From the NCBI GenBank assembly GCA_036346275.1, contig CM070713.1, forward strand, positions 54,927,567 to 54,991,566: 64,000 bases of DNA. Direction: 5' to 3'. Source of the DNA: Otatea glauca. Lineage: Eukaryota > Streptophyta > Magnoliopsida > Poales > Poaceae. This document shows positions 1 through 11,550 of the stretch, piece by piece (positions within the stretch are counted from its first letter, which is position 1; every line of letters starts with the position of its first letter). The notes beneath the pieces were generated by a model. It saw nothing but the letters and a program-made list of their open reading frames with translations. It searched no databases and had not been told where the DNA came from. Both the position numbers and the translations under genes were made by a program.

Positions 1-1085
1 GACCGCGCCTTGGTGGCAGGACGACCGGATGCCTCTTCGCGAGGTTCGGATGTTCGAGTGCTCATTTAACGTCGTAGCTAGACCGTGCCTTGGCCGGCAG
101 GGACGACCGGATGCCTCTTCGTGAGGTTCGGGTAGCCAAGCGCTCATTTAACGTCGTAGCTAGACCGTGCCTTGGCCGGCAGGGACGACCGGATGCCTCT
201 TCGTGAGGTTCGGGTACCCAAGTGCTCGTTTAACATCGTAGCTAGATCGTGCCTTGGCCGGCAGGGACGACCGGATGCCTCTTCGTGAGGTTCGGGTACC
301 CAAGTGCTCGTTTAACGTCGTGGCTAGACCGTGCCTTGGTCGGCAGGGACGACCGGATGCCTCTTCGTGAGGTTCAGGTACCCAAGTGCTCGTTTAACGC
401 CGTGGCTAGACCGTGCCTTGGTCGGCAGGGACGACCGGATGCCACTTCGTGAGGTTCGGGTGTCCGAGTGCTCGTTTAACGTCGTAGCTAGACCGTGACA
501 TGGTCAGCAGGGACGACCAGATGCCTCTTCGTGAGGTTCGGGTACCCAAGTGCTCGTTTAACGTCGTAGCTAGACCGTGCCTTGGTCGACAGGGACGATC
601 GGATGCCTCTTCATGAGGTTCGGGTACCCAAGTGCTCGTTTAACGTCGTAGCTAGACCGTGCCTTGGTCGGCAGGGACGACCGGATGCCTCTTCGTGAGG
701 TTCGTGTCCGAGTGCTCGCTTAACGTCGTAGCTAGACCATGCCTTGGTCGGCAGGACGACCGGATGCCTCTTCGTGAGGTTCGGTGTCCGAGTGCTCGCT
801 TAACGTCGTAGCTAGACCGCGCCTTAGCCGGCAGGACGACCGGATGCCACTCGTGAGGTTCGGTGTCCGAGTGCTCGCTTAACGCCGTAGCTAGACCGCG
901 CCTTGGTCCGCAGGACGACCGGATGCCTCTTCGTGAGGTTCGGTGTCCAAGTGCTCGCTTAACGTCGTAGCTAGACCGCGCCTTGGCCGGCAGGACGACC
1001 GGATGCCTCTTTGTGAGGTTCGTGTCCGAGTGCTCGCTTTACGTCGTAGCCGGACGTGGCTCGCTTTACGTCGTAGCCGGACGGG
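1..1085. repeat. 82-bp minisatellite array in the 3' region of Tat-A
   Basis: About 13 head-to-tail copies of a unit that starts GTCGTAGCTAGACCGTGCC and ends CTCGTTTAAC. Spacing is exactly 82 bp at 71, 153, 235 and 317 and falls to about 79-81 bp towards the right. Units contain GGTCGGCAGGGACGACC, itself a short inverted repeat. The array ends in a degenerate half unit repeated twice (CTCGCTTTACGTCGTAGCCGGAC). The same array occurs in the second copy at 63020-63965. Minisatellites in the 3' untranslated part of Tat/Ogre elements are known. Confidence 0.93.
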
Positions 1086-1785
1086 GCATCCATCCCGAGC
1101 CGCCGTCCGACGAGGGTAGCCGCGAGAGGAGTGGCCGCCGCCTATCCCACACGATACCCCGTCCGCAGTGTGGGACCCGAGGGGTGAGCGACGCGCGCTT
1201 ACCGCGCTGGTTTGAACGCCGTGCTCGTGGAGCTAATAATGGGTGGTCCGAGTGGGTCCCGGAGGTCCCTCCCAAGGGGACCTTCCGAGCGACGGTCCCG
1301 AGTAGGTGTCCGGCCCGCCGTGGGGCGACCCATAAAACCTTTCTTTACTCGATCCCGAGTGGACTCGGTCGTCCGCCGACCTGAACATACCGGCCGCCGC
1401 CCATCGATGGGCTCCCGGGAGAGTGTGAAGTATGGTCTCGGACGCGAGTTGAGGCGATCGGGTCGTCAGCCGACCTAACCGGAGGCCCACTACGGGCTCA
1501 CCTCATACTCGCCCCTTGCTCGAATTTCGCTGGGGCGGCCTTATGTCCATCTGGTGGGATAGGCCTTTAGAACCCACAGCTTTCGGCTGGGCCCCCGACG
1601 CGAGCCATCGAGCTCTTGCCGCTTTGGGGATCATAGCATGCCCGGCCGGGCCTTCTCGACGCGCGCCGGGCAACCGCCCGCCTAAAGGCGGAGACCGAGA
1701 GGTCTCAGGACGCGCGGCCCGAGGCGATGTCTTTACGGCTCCTGCTGTCTTGTCAGGATTAAATGCAGAGTGGAATTGGAAACTG
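1086..1785. other. Non-coding spacer of Tat-A
   Basis: GC-rich spacer between the minisatellite and the aORF promoter. It opens with GGGGCATCCATCCCGAG, a junction shared with the right-hand copy at 63970. I see no conserved protein; the open frames on both strands are short and overlap one another. Confidence 0.6.
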
Positions 1786-1807
1786 GGCGTTACCAGGTGC
1801 CTGATGC

Positions 1808-1973
1808 GGCAGACGAGGACGTGCGCAATGCTTCGTTCGAGGGGGCGTCTGTTCGGCTGGCGCCCGCTTGGTCAGACGCTCGCTCGGCAGTTAACACGGC
1901 GGATGAGGATGTGCGCGACGTTTTGCTCGAGGAGGCGTCTGTTCGGCTGGCGCCCGCTTGCCCCTTATAAATA
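1808..1973 (+). promoter_or_regulatory. Probable aORF promoter: duplicated 63-bp block plus TATA box
   Basis: Two direct copies of a block of about 63 bp (1808-1871 and 1899-1960, offset about 90 bp) share GAGGCGTCTGTTCGGCTGG and the end CGCCCGCTTG. A TATAAATA box follows at 1966-1973. It faces the plus-strand aORF whose first in-frame ATG candidates lie 150 bp or so downstream, so it is a likely internal promoter that reads opposite to gag-pol. Promoter function is inferred from position and motif only. Confidence 0.55.
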
Positions 1974-2118
1974 GGGTGAGGGGGTGCTCGAGCAAACCTC
2001 TCGTCTTTGCTTCCTCATCTTCCTGCGCTTGCCTGAGACAAGAAGAAAGACCGCGAGAGCAAGAGAAAGAAAAAACTCCAACTTCTCCCTTTCTCACCTT
2101 CTCCCCATTCTCTCAGAG

Positions 2119-5100
2119 ATGTCGTGGCCAGCGTGCTCCATCCAAAGCCACCAGGCGCCAGCCGGTGAAGAAAGGGTTCTTGCCTCCGAGGAGGTCTCGT
2201 GGTGGAGAGTGCCGCCGTGTGGCTGCTTCCCCGCACGGGTCGGCGAGGTCGTCGCACACCGCCTCGCTTTACGAGCGCTGGTTCGGGCCCACGCACCCGC
2301 TCGTGCGCGGGCTTCTTCTTCATTACGAGGCCGAGGTGCACCACCTTAACCCCAACGGGGTCCTTCATATCGCCATCTTCATCACGCTCTGTGAAGCTTT
2401 TCTGGGGATCGAGCCCCATTGGGCTTTGTGGAGGCATTTCTTCCAGGCCCGGCTGAGGAAAGACAAGTCCTCGGACGCAGCGGTGCCTGTCGGAGGTGTA
2501 GCTTTCCAGCTACGCGCGGGGCACGCAGCAGATTATATTGAGATGAATCCGCCGTCGTCCAACCGGGGGTGGCACTCCGGATGGCTTTATGCCAAGAACT
2601 TGGGGGACAACGCTCCTGGCTACTCCGGTCGGCTCCCGGAGATGAAGCCCTCGTGGGGCTAGGGCGCCGAGAAGAGGGAAAAGAACCGGGTGGAGGTGAT
2701 AACGGACCAGATCGAGGCCCAGAAAAAGCGGGGCCTTACTGGCGATGTTATTGTGCGCGCGTTCATGAAGATGCGCGTGCAGCCTCTCATGGATCGGCCT
2801 TTCCCCATGTTCAAATTTTAGGGGCCGATCGACCCGGCGAGGATGATGGCGGAGGAACTTCCCTCGCCGGAGGTCCGGAGCGGTATCCACCGCTACGCGG
2901 ATGCGCGATCGAGGCGGCGCGGCCACCCCGAGCCATTTTCGCCCGAATCCGCGAACTCGTAATTTGAGTGTAGCTTTTTTCTCCTTTTTCTTTTCTCCCG
3001 GCGCTGGCGCCCGCTCGACCGTGGTCTTTACGCTCCTGTGGGCTTGCCGAGATGGTCTCCCAGCGCCATCGCTGTGGGGAGAAGGAGCCGAGGGTCGAGG
3101 CCCGCGCAAGTCTCGCGCAAATTGAGGGCGCGCAAGAAACGCAAAGAGGAGAAGAGGAAGCGGCGGAGAAGGAACGCGCTGCAAGAGCGCGCGCGAGAGG
3201 ACGACGGAGACCACTTCACGGTGTCGACCTCTACCAATGAGAGCGAAACCGGGCGGACACCCATACCACGAGTATCTATCCGATTCGCTGGCCGGAGGCA
3301 ACCCGGTCGGAGGTTCGGCGGGGGGCGAGCACATAGGCGCGGCCGACGCTGTGCCCCAAGTGGAGATGTCCCCGGTGGAATCGTCCTCGGGGAAGCGGAA
3401 TGCCGACTCGCCCCCGCAAGGAGGACCGACGAAGAGGGCGCGGCTGCCGCGCATCCGATCAGCGCAGTAAGTGTCCCCTCTTTGACTGGTAACGGTAGGA
3501 TAGTCTGAGCAAATTATTGATTGTTTGTGGCGCGCAGTGTTTACTCAGGGGCGGTTGCAACTGCAGCCCCGAGCATAGCATTAGCGCGACCGACCGAGGA
3601 AGGCGGAGCGCAGGTCGGTGAGGCCCTGGTCGGTCCGGACCGGGACGAGTTCCACGGCGGCAGCGCCGAGCCGCCGGTGGAGCGACGATGGCTCCCGCCG
3701 ACTACCGGGCGGAGGGTGAGACGGCCCCGACCGTCCTCGGTGAGCCGGATCTTCCTTCCTCGATCGAGGGAGGTCAGGAGGAATTGCCGCCGCCGCCAGG
3801 GAGCCCGCCGGCAGATGCGGCCCAGCTTCCCGAAGCGGTGGTGACTCTGCCACCCGGGGACCAGCCGGAGGAGGCGATCCAAGAGTCCGAGCCGATCCTC
3901 TCGGAGTCGCAGGGGGAGGTGCCGAGTGGCCTCCCCCTGGTGCAAGTCGCTAGGGCCTGCCCAAGCGGTTCGGATCTGCCGCCCCCGCTGACGCTGACTT
4001 GGTCGGTGGGCGGCCAATCCGGCGGGCCTACCATCTTGATGGACGACCCGGCGGAGGGCCGCGAATGGGCTGTCCTCCGGGACAGCATTAAGTGCGCCGC
4101 GGAGGAGACCAAGCGGATCCAGGAGGAGCTGGGTCGCGCCTTCGAGAGATCCGGCAAGGCGCTGGACGCGGTTGCCAAAAAGATTCTTCCGGTTAGCTTG
4201 ATAAGTCGTCGGGGCCTGGCTCTCATAACCTTCGGCAGATTCGTCGTGAGCTAACGGAGTGTTGCGCCTTGTAGCGCTTGCGTGCCCGCTCGGGGGACAA
4301 GTCGCGGTTCATCATGGGCGTGCACGGCTATAAATTAGCCGCCGAAGAGGCGCGTGACCGGCTTGGCCCTGAGTTGCGCAACGCCTGGGAGGTCCTGGGC
4401 CGTGAGCAAGAGGCTGCAGAGGAAGCCCGCCAGGAGCTGGCTCAGTCCGGACGGGCCTTGCTTGAGGAGCGCCAGAAGAGCCAGTCTTTGGCCGCGCGGG
4501 TGGCAGAGCTCGAATCCCTCTTGGTGGGGGCGAGCGACGCCAAGGACCGGGCCGTGGCTGGGGAGGCGACCACGCGGTCGGAGGCGGCCAACCTTCAGGT
4601 TGAGTTGGACCAGGCTCGAGAGGGCGCTGAGCTAGCGCGGTGCGAGCGCGACGCCGCCCAGCGGGATCTGGCCAAGTCGGTGGCCAGTCTCCGCGACTTG
4701 GAGAGCTCTGCGAGCGGTAAGAGCTCTGATTCTTATGTTGATTCTCAGACGCAGCTTGCGGGCGCGTTTCGACTCGACCCGATCTGCAGAGTTGTAGAAG
4801 AACCTTGGTGGTGCCGTAGAGGCGCGGAAGGACGCCCTGCAGGCCCGTGACGAGGCGGTCACGGTGCGGGACGTGGCGCAGGAGGCGCTGAGGGAAACCG
4901 AGGGTAGCCGGGCCGTGCTGGCCGCAGAGCTGGAGGCCCTTCGCGGGGTCGGCCAAGATGTCTGCGAACGGGTTCTTGGAACCGTGGCGGGTCCGAGCGC
5001 GCTCGGCACCGTGCTGGCTCAAGTGCCAGGGCACGTCGAGAGCGCGGTGATTGCGGGTGCCGCACTCGGGGCTTCCTTGTCGTTGGTCAACACCATCTCC

Positions 5101-5301
5101 CATTACGACGGCATCGACCTCGCGGTGGTGAGCAGTGGTGTCGCCGGGAATCGGACCGACGACGAGATCGACAAGCTCGAGCTCCAAGTCGAGCCGCACG
5201 CTCGAGAGATTGCCAGCCACATCTCGCCGCGGAGTGCCTCCAACAAGAATAAAGAGAAGTTAGATACATCCCCTTTTATTGTAAAAGACTATTGTTCGTA
5301 A
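2119..5301 (+). pseudogene. Antisense additional ORF (aORF) of Tat-A, PF04195-like plus coiled coil, decayed
   Basis: Plus-strand gene, antisense to the element's gag-pol. The first block (about 2230-2960) resembles the plant 'putative gypsy type transposon' domain (PF04195), with ERWFGPTHPLVRGLLLHYE, LCEAFLGIEPHW and QIEAQKKRGLTGDV. Later blocks are a proline/glutamate-rich linker (3688-4254) and a long coiled coil (4275-4725 and 4800-5230) with heptads of E, A, L and R. Splice-like sites divide the blocks: GCGCA|GTAAGTG near 3468, GCCTTGTAG|CGC near 4274, GGTAAGAG near 4718 and GATCTGCAG near 4790. In-frame stops at about 2660 and 2820 and frame changes near the start show decay. Start at 2119 is the first ATG after the TATA; it needs a frame change to reach the domain, so it is uncertain. 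Function of aORF proteins is unknown. Confidence 0.7.
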
Positions 5302-5972
5302 ATAATCTTAAGACTTAGCAAGTTCCAGCATGCCTCTTGCCCTCGTTTACGTTATGGTGTACGCTTGACCGGCCATAGCATTAAGGACCGCTGGGGTCGC
5401 TTATGCGTAGGTCAGGTTATTTTTGGGAGGGCAAAAAGGATGGGAACTTTGGCTGCGCAGCATTCTCACGCACTCGTGAGGGATAGGAGTGTTCCCGACC
5501 GGCCAAAGATCGCTCCGCTTGGGCACTTCCTTCTTCCGCTAAGTGCTACTTCGCAACCATAACCGCTGGGGCGTAGGCCATAGTACTTGGGTCGAGAGGG
5601 TTACCGCTCGGGAAGGACCTCGTGGCCACTCGGGTCATCGACCCGCATGAGGCGTGAGTTAGCTGTGTTTGCGCGGGAGAGGAGTGTTCCCGACCAACCA
5701 AGGGCCGCACCGCTTGGGCACTTCCTTCTTCTGCAAAGTGCTACTTCGCAACCATAGCCGCTGGGGCGTAGGCCGTAGCACTTGGGTCGAGAGGGTTACC
5801 GCTCCGGCGACCTCGTGGTCGATCGGTCACCTACCGATGAGCGCCGACCGAAGCGGCTCGAACGGGCGCCAACGGCAGCCCCGAGCATCGCATCGCGACG
5901 GGCGCTGGAAGGAAGGGTAAAGACGATGCAAGAAATAAGAAAAGAACTTAGGATAGAATCGCCTTAACTTTT
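5302..5972. repeat. Convergent intergenic region of Tat-A with a 140-bp direct duplication
   Basis: Between the stop of the plus-strand aORF and the end of minus-strand pol. A block of about 140 bp occurs twice in direct orientation (from 5486 and from 5681), sharing GCTTGGGCACTTCCTTCTTC, AGTGCTACTTCGCAACCAT, GCTGGGGCGTAGGCC and CTTGGGTCGAGAGGGTTACC. No gene is visible. As the only DNA between two 3' ends it may carry termination or polyadenylation signals for both; that is inference. Confidence 0.7.
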
Positions 5973-7251
5973 CTATGTTCCATGCATTGGGAAGGATGTG
6001 ACCATCCGCCCTTGAGTCGAAGGTGCGGGTCGAAGAACCTTCACGACGGTGAAGGGGCCTTCCAGGCGGCTAGAGCTTGTGCTCGTCTTTGCCGGTCCGA
6101 CCCGGCAGACTGTGTCACCGCTACCGAAGGATCGCCCTCGAACTCCGACGGTTGTGGTAACGTCGCAGAGCTTGCCGATATTTGGCCGATCGCAATGGCT
6201 ACATCGCGGCGCCGCCGAGCCGGTCGATGGCGTCTTCTTGCGAGGCGAGCCCCCGAGCCTCGTCAAAGGCTTGTAGTCTTGGGGCGCCATATTCCAGGTC
6301 GGTTGGCAGGACAGCTTCAGCACCGAACACCATGAAGAACGGTGTAAACCCGGTCGCCCAAGTTGGCATGGTCCGCAGGCTCTAGAGGACGGGGTAGTTC
6401 GCCACCCATCGCCCGCGAAATGCTTCATCGATCAAGATCCGTGGCTTGAGCCCTTGGAGGATCATGCCGTTCGCGCGTTCGACCTGGCCGTTAGTCCGCG
6501 GATGAGCCACGGCTGCCCAATCGACGCGGATGTTGAAGTCGTCGCAGAACTCGAGGAATTCCTTCCCCGTGAACTACGTCCCGTTGTCGGTGATGATAGA
6601 GTTAGGCACTCCAAAACGAAAGACGATGTCGCGGAAGAAGGTGGCCGCCTGCATCGACGTGACGCTCACAACCGGCTTGGCCTCTATCCACTTGGTGAAC
6701 TTGTCCACCGCGACAAGGAGATGAGTAAAGCCCCCGGGCGCTTTCTTGAAGGGCCCGACCAGATCGAGTCCCCATACTGCAAACGGCCATGTGATGGGAA
6801 TCGTCTGTAAGGCCTGAGCTGGCAGATGTGTCTGCCGGGCGAAGAATTGGCATCCTTCACAGGTGCGTACAATCTGCTCGGCGTCGGACACGGCGGTCGG
6901 CCAGTAAAAACCTTGTCGAAAGGCTTTTCCTACCGTGGACCGTGGCGCAAAGATGGTGACCGCAGACCCGCCATGAATATCGGCGGCAGCTTGTTTCCGG
7001 TCGGTCGAATGCACCTCGAGGACTCGGAAGGACTCCTTTGTAAAGGTCCGCCCGATCAGACGAAGGATTTCGCCGACGGCGAGGCGCCGGCCTCGGCCGG
7101 GTCGGAGAAGCGACCCGTCCGTCCGACGGTCGATGAAGGGCTTCCTCCGCCGGATTCGGCCGTTAACACGCTGCGGTCGACCGATCGACCTACGCCCGAC
7201 CGCACGGTGATCGGGGTAGCGCGCGCCGGCCGGTCGAAAAACGCCGGTCAT
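5973..7251 (-). pseudogene. pol: Tat-A pol: integrase region
   Basis: Minus-strand integrase of a Ty3/gypsy polyprotein. The zinc-binding part shows CEGCQFFARQTH. The core shows WGLDLVGPFKKAPGG with the first catalytic Asp, WIEAKPV, and FGVPNSIITDNGT with the second Asp. After that the frame is lost and resumes in short pieces down to 5973. The broken core and several frame changes mean no working integrase can be made. It lies directly after the RNase H domains, as expected for gypsy. Confidence 0.85.
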
Positions 7252-7571
7252 TGGTCCATCCGACGTAAGCGCGGAAGGTCGCAGACGAAGATCCTGTGGG
7301 GACCGCTCTCGCCGGAGGCAAGATTGGCTAGGTAGTCGGCCTCACCGCTTGTAGCGTCAGTAGCTATGGTGGAGCTTGAAACCCTTGAACTGTTCCTTGA
7401 GCTTGCGACTTCGACAAAGACGCGGCCATCCGGTGTCTCGTGGCTCCACGGCCTTCATGACTGGTCAACGACAAGCTTGGAGTCCCGTGTGCGTACGAGT
7501 CGGCGAGCGCCGAGGTGGCAGCGATCCGAGACCGTTGACGAGCCTCGTGACTCGGCGATGTTGTTGGTCGA

Positions 7572-8187
7572 TCAAGAGCAATCGATCACGTATTGAAGTT
7601 TGTTCCCGAGCGGGGAAACAATAACAACTCCTGCGCCCGCGCCATTCTTGGTGTTGGACCCATCAAGTACATCGCCCAAGACTGGTCTTCGAGGCCGTGG
7701 CGGCGCTGGCTTCGGTCCACTCGGCGACGGTCGGCCAGGCTGCGGACTTGACCGCCGTTCGAGGAACGTATGATATGCCGTGACCATTAAGCTCAAGCGC
7801 CCACTTGGCTATCCTTCCTGAGGCATCGCGGTTGTGGACGATCTCGCCGAGTGGCGATGTGGTCACCACGGTGATGGGGTGCTGATCGAAGTAATGGACC
7901 AACTTCCTTTTTGCGATGAGCACTGCGTAGAGCAGCTTCTGCACCTGCAGGTACCGAGCCTTGGACTCGGAAAGCACCTCGCTGATGAAGTAGACAGGCC
8001 GTTGTACCTTGAGTTCACGGCCTTCTTCCGCTCGTTCCACTACGAGGGTCGCACTGACGACTTGGGCAGTGGCTGCGATGTAGAGGAGTAGCGGTTCACC
8101 TGGTGCCGGGGCAATCAGGACTGGGGGTGAGGACAAGAAGGCCTTCAAGCGGGTGAGGGCCTCCTGAGCCTCCTGGGTCCAAACCAA
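7572..8187 (-). pseudogene. pol: Tat-A pol: RNase H and archaeal-type RNase H remnant
   Basis: The 174-residue frame at 7663-8187 holds the gypsy RNase H (APGEPLLLYIAATAQVVSA, RPVYFISEVLS, KWALELNGHGISY). A shifted frame at 7572-7796 starts the second, archaeal-type RNase H with LDGSNTKNGAGAGVVIVSP, whose Asp is a metal ligand. Having both RNase H types is a mark of the Tat lineage. The rest of the second domain (7251-7572) is degenerate. Confidence 0.82.
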
Positions 8188-9032
8188 GAGGTCGGGCGAG
8201 CGACAGAGCTAAGATCCGCGCCGCCAAGGCGAGACACGAAGCGGCTCAAGGCTGCAAGGCATCCGGTTAGCCTCTGGACCCCTTTGAGGTTGCCAACCGG
8301 GCCCATCCTTGCGATCGCCGAGATTTTCTCCTGATTGGCCTCGATGCCGCACTCGGAGACGATGAAGCCAAGGAGTTTCCCCTTGGGGACCCCGAAGACG
8401 CACTTCTCGGGGTTGAGCTTTATGCGGAATCGCTGGAGATTCGCGAAAGTCTCTCCTAGGTCGGCAATGAGGTCGTCGGCCTTCTTGGTCTTCACGACGA
8501 TGTCGTCGACGTACCCCTCAATGTTGCGGCCGATCTGGTCATTGAAACACGTTTGCATACATCGCTGGTATGTAGCGCCCGCGTTTTTTAGACCGAACGA
8601 CATTGTTATGTAGCAGAACGATCCAAACGGAGTGATGAAGAAGGTCGCGAGCTGGTCGGACTCCTTCAGCGCTATCTGGTGGTAGTCTGAGTAGACATCC
8701 AGAAAGGAGAGGGACTCGCACCCTGCGGTGGAGTCTATGACTTGGTCGATGCGGGGCAAGGGGAACGGGTCCTTGGGACACGTCTTGTTGAGACTCGTAT
8801 AGTCAATGCACATTCTCCATTGCTCACTCTTCTTTTTTACAAGTACAGGGTTGGCGAGCCACTCGGGGTGGCGCACCTCTTTTACAAACCCTGCAGCCAA
8901 AAGCTTGGCAATCTCCTCCCCTATGATCCTGCGCTTCTCTTCATCGAAGCGGCGCAGGCGTTGGGCAACCGGCTTTGAGCCCGGTCGGATGCTCAAGGAG
9001 TGCTCGACGACCTCCTTGGGAATACCTGGCAT
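8145..9032 (-). pseudogene. pol: Tat-A pol: reverse transcriptase
   Basis: Longest intact piece of this pol (295 residues). It shows the order of RT motifs: WRMCIDYTSLNKTCPKDPFP, the catalytic Asp region SFLDVYSDYHQI, TPFGSFCYITMSFGLKNAG, the YVDD box (GYVDDIVVKT), and KCVFGVPKGKLLGFIVSE. It copies element RNA into DNA in a virus-like particle. The frame breaks at the junction with RNase H and before the protease, so it is only a fragment of the original polyprotein. Confidence 0.9.
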
Positions 9033-9095
9033 GTCGGAGGACTTCCATGCAAAAACATCGTTATTGGCGCGGAGGAAGTCGACGAGCGCGCTTTC

Positions 9096-9834
9096 CTATT
9101 TGGCAGGGAGCGTGGCTCCAACCCGCACGGTCTTGGTCAGATCACCGGGATCGACCGCAACCTTCTTCGTGTCCTCGGCGGACTTGAAGGATCCCGCCCC
9201 CGACTTGCTGGACTCAGGGGCGGACTCGGAGGCTTCCCTCCGAAGGTTGACGAGCTTGGCGGATGCGATGACCGCCGATGCTAACTCGCAATCGCCGCGC
9301 AGCTGTAAGCAAGTCGGAAGGACGGCCACGGTGATGACTCCTCGCGCCCGCATCTTCACTTGAGATAGGTGTAGCCGGGACCGCCATGAACTTAGCATAG
9401 CACGGCCTCCTGGGATGGCGTGGTAGGATCTCGGGAAAATCCACGACTCGAAGGTGAGGGTCTCGGTGCGGAAATTTTCCGGTCCTCCAAAGGTGACGGG
9501 CGGTCGACCGCCTCGAGCGGTTGGGCTCGCTGGCGTGGATGACGCCGTGGAAAGGCGCCTTGCTCGGCCGAGACCCGAGCGGGGACCCCATGGCGCCGAG
9601 CGCCTCAACATAAAGGATGTTGAGACCATCGCCATCGCCCATTAGCACCTTTGTGAGGCGCTTCTTCCCATAATGGGGTCGACCACAGCGGGTATCTCCC
9701 CTGCGCGGGCGTGGTCGGGTGGTCGATCCGATCGAAGGTGATCGGGACTCACCACCAAGATATTGGGGACGGCTGATGTGGCGGTATGAACCTCGCGGTA
9801 GGCGAGCTTGAGCCGACGCTTGTCGGCGTAGCAT
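9096..9834 (-). pseudogene. Tat-A retropepsin-type protease, altered active site
   Basis: Aspartic protease region between gag and RT, split over two frames. The active-site strand reads KRLTKVLMGDGDGLNIL, followed by RPSKAPFHGVI. The usual gypsy active site is a single D-T/S/G-G triad; here two DG pairs follow a Gly, so the site looks rearranged. The second half (9096-9500) keeps PVTFGGPENFRTETLTFE. Broken frames show it is dead. Confidence 0.75.
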
Positions 9835-11550
9835 GCCGGTCCGCCAAAGATCATGAGGCAGCCGTCGGGTTTTGGGAACTCATCGTCCGCCATCTTCTCC
9901 GTGGCCCGTGGGGCCGGGGTCGGCTTCTTTCCTTTGCCCCGCGGCGTCGTGGGGGCGCTAGAGAGGAAGCGCCTTAGGACCTCGCAGTCCCGGTATTTGT
10001 GTTTGACGGGGAATCCGTGGTGTGGGCACGGGCTGTCCATCAATTTTTCGAAGTGGTCGGGAACAACGGCCGGTCGCGCCTGCTGCTTGGCAAGGCGGTC
10101 GACGGCCGCGACCACTTGGGCCTCGCGGACCTGCTTCCCGTGCCGCTTCCTTTTGTCAGAGCCTGCTGCTTGGCAAGTCTTGCCATCTTCGAAGATGGCC
10201 CCCACAGCCTCCTCGCCAGAGGCGTGGTTGGTGGCGATGTCCAGAAGGTCCTTGGTGGTTCTGGGCTTGACGCAGCTCAGTTTGTGCACCAAGGCCTTGC
10301 AGGAGGTGCCGTAAATGAACGCCCCCACGACGTCGGCGTCGGAGATGTCGGGGAGCTCATTGCATTGACGGGAGAATCGCCGGATGTAATCCCGGAGAGT
10401 TTCTCCCGGCTGCCGCTTGCAGCTCTTCAGGTCCCAGGAGTTTCCAGGGCGCTTATAAGTGCCCTGGAAGTTACCGACAAAAAGAGTCTTCAGGTCGGCC
10501 CAGTTCCTGATTGTCTTTGCGGGCAAGTACTCGAGCCAGGCTCGAGCCGAGTCCGCGAGGTAGATAGGGAGGTATTGGATGATGAAGAGGTCATCCGTCG
10601 CTCCTCCCGCCCGGCATGCGAGCCGGTAGTCTTCGAGCCATACGCCGGGGTTCGTAGCCCCAGTGTATTTGGCTATGTTGGTTGGTGCCCTGAATCTGGC
10701 GGGGAAATCCGCGTGGCGGATCCCTTGACAGAAAGCTCGTGGTCCCAAACCATCGGGGCTTGGGCTGCGATTGTGGCGGCGTCCGCTGTCCGCGACACGC
10801 GAGTGGGCGGCTTCGTCCACCGCTTTTCTTCGCGCCTCGAGGGTGGCGCGGACGTCGTAGTCGTCTCCGAGGCGCTGGCGCACCGGGTATGCGAGGCACC
10901 GGGTTGTTCTTGATGTCTCGCCACCTTTCCGGACCCACCGGGCCCAGGGTGGTGCGGGTTCGGCGCCAGGTGGCGCGAATGGTGAGGGCCGAGGCTTGCA
11001 TGTCTTGAAGACGCCCTCCCACCCTGAGATTCTGGTACGTGGCTTTGGCCTCCGGGTCGTCCGGCTCGGGAAGGCCTCGGAGCAGCATCGCAGCTGCAGC
11101 CACGTTCTGGCTTGCGTGGGGGAAGAACTGAGGGCCATCAGATTCCTCCACCAGCTTGTGGCGCACCTGACGTGCGCGCCCGCGCGCGCCGCCAAGTAAC
11201 AGTGGGGGCTCGGGCTCATGCTGCTCCAGGTCGGCCTGGAGCTTATCGAGCTCGGCCCTTCGATCCTCCAGCTCTTTACGCTGCCGGAGAAACTCAGCGC
11301 GGCGAGCTTGAGCGCGCTCAGCGCGTTCGCGCTGGTATTCCTCCTCCTGCGCCTCAGTGCGCTGGATGGGAGCCCCCGTAGCCGCGGGGGTTACGGTCAG
11401 GTTGACCGTGCCCGCCATGTTGCACTCACGAGAGTGTCGTCTGCGGGGGGTTTGCTCCGTGTTGGAGCTGGAGTCGTGGCTGGAAGAATCTTCCAACAGC
11501 TCGTGACGAGGCCGCATATAGCCGGCCATAGCCACGAATTGTGAGCTCAT
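9642..11550 (-). pseudogene. gag: Tat-A gag
   Basis: Two overlapping minus-strand frames. The frame at 10591-11550 carries a charged, Arg/Glu-rich helical part (REEEYQRERAERAQARR-like pattern, KELEDRRAELDKLQADLEQH). The frame at 9642-11219 carries the Retrotrans_gag core with PARFRAPTNIAKYTGATNP, WLEYLPAKTIRNWADLKTLF and GETLRDYIRRFSRQCNELP, then CPHHGFPVKHKYRDCEVLRRF, a Cys/His-bearing C-terminal part. The change of frame near 10700 is a break. Structural particle protein of the element. Confidence 0.87.

Noticed and set aside
1..1085. Regular direct repeats resembling a CRISPR array
   Set aside because: Units are contiguous with no unique spacers, no cas genes exist and the DNA is plant nuclear.
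2510..3454. 314-codon minus-strand frame
   Set aside because: Shadow of the GC-rich aORF on the other strand; low-complexity translation, no domain.
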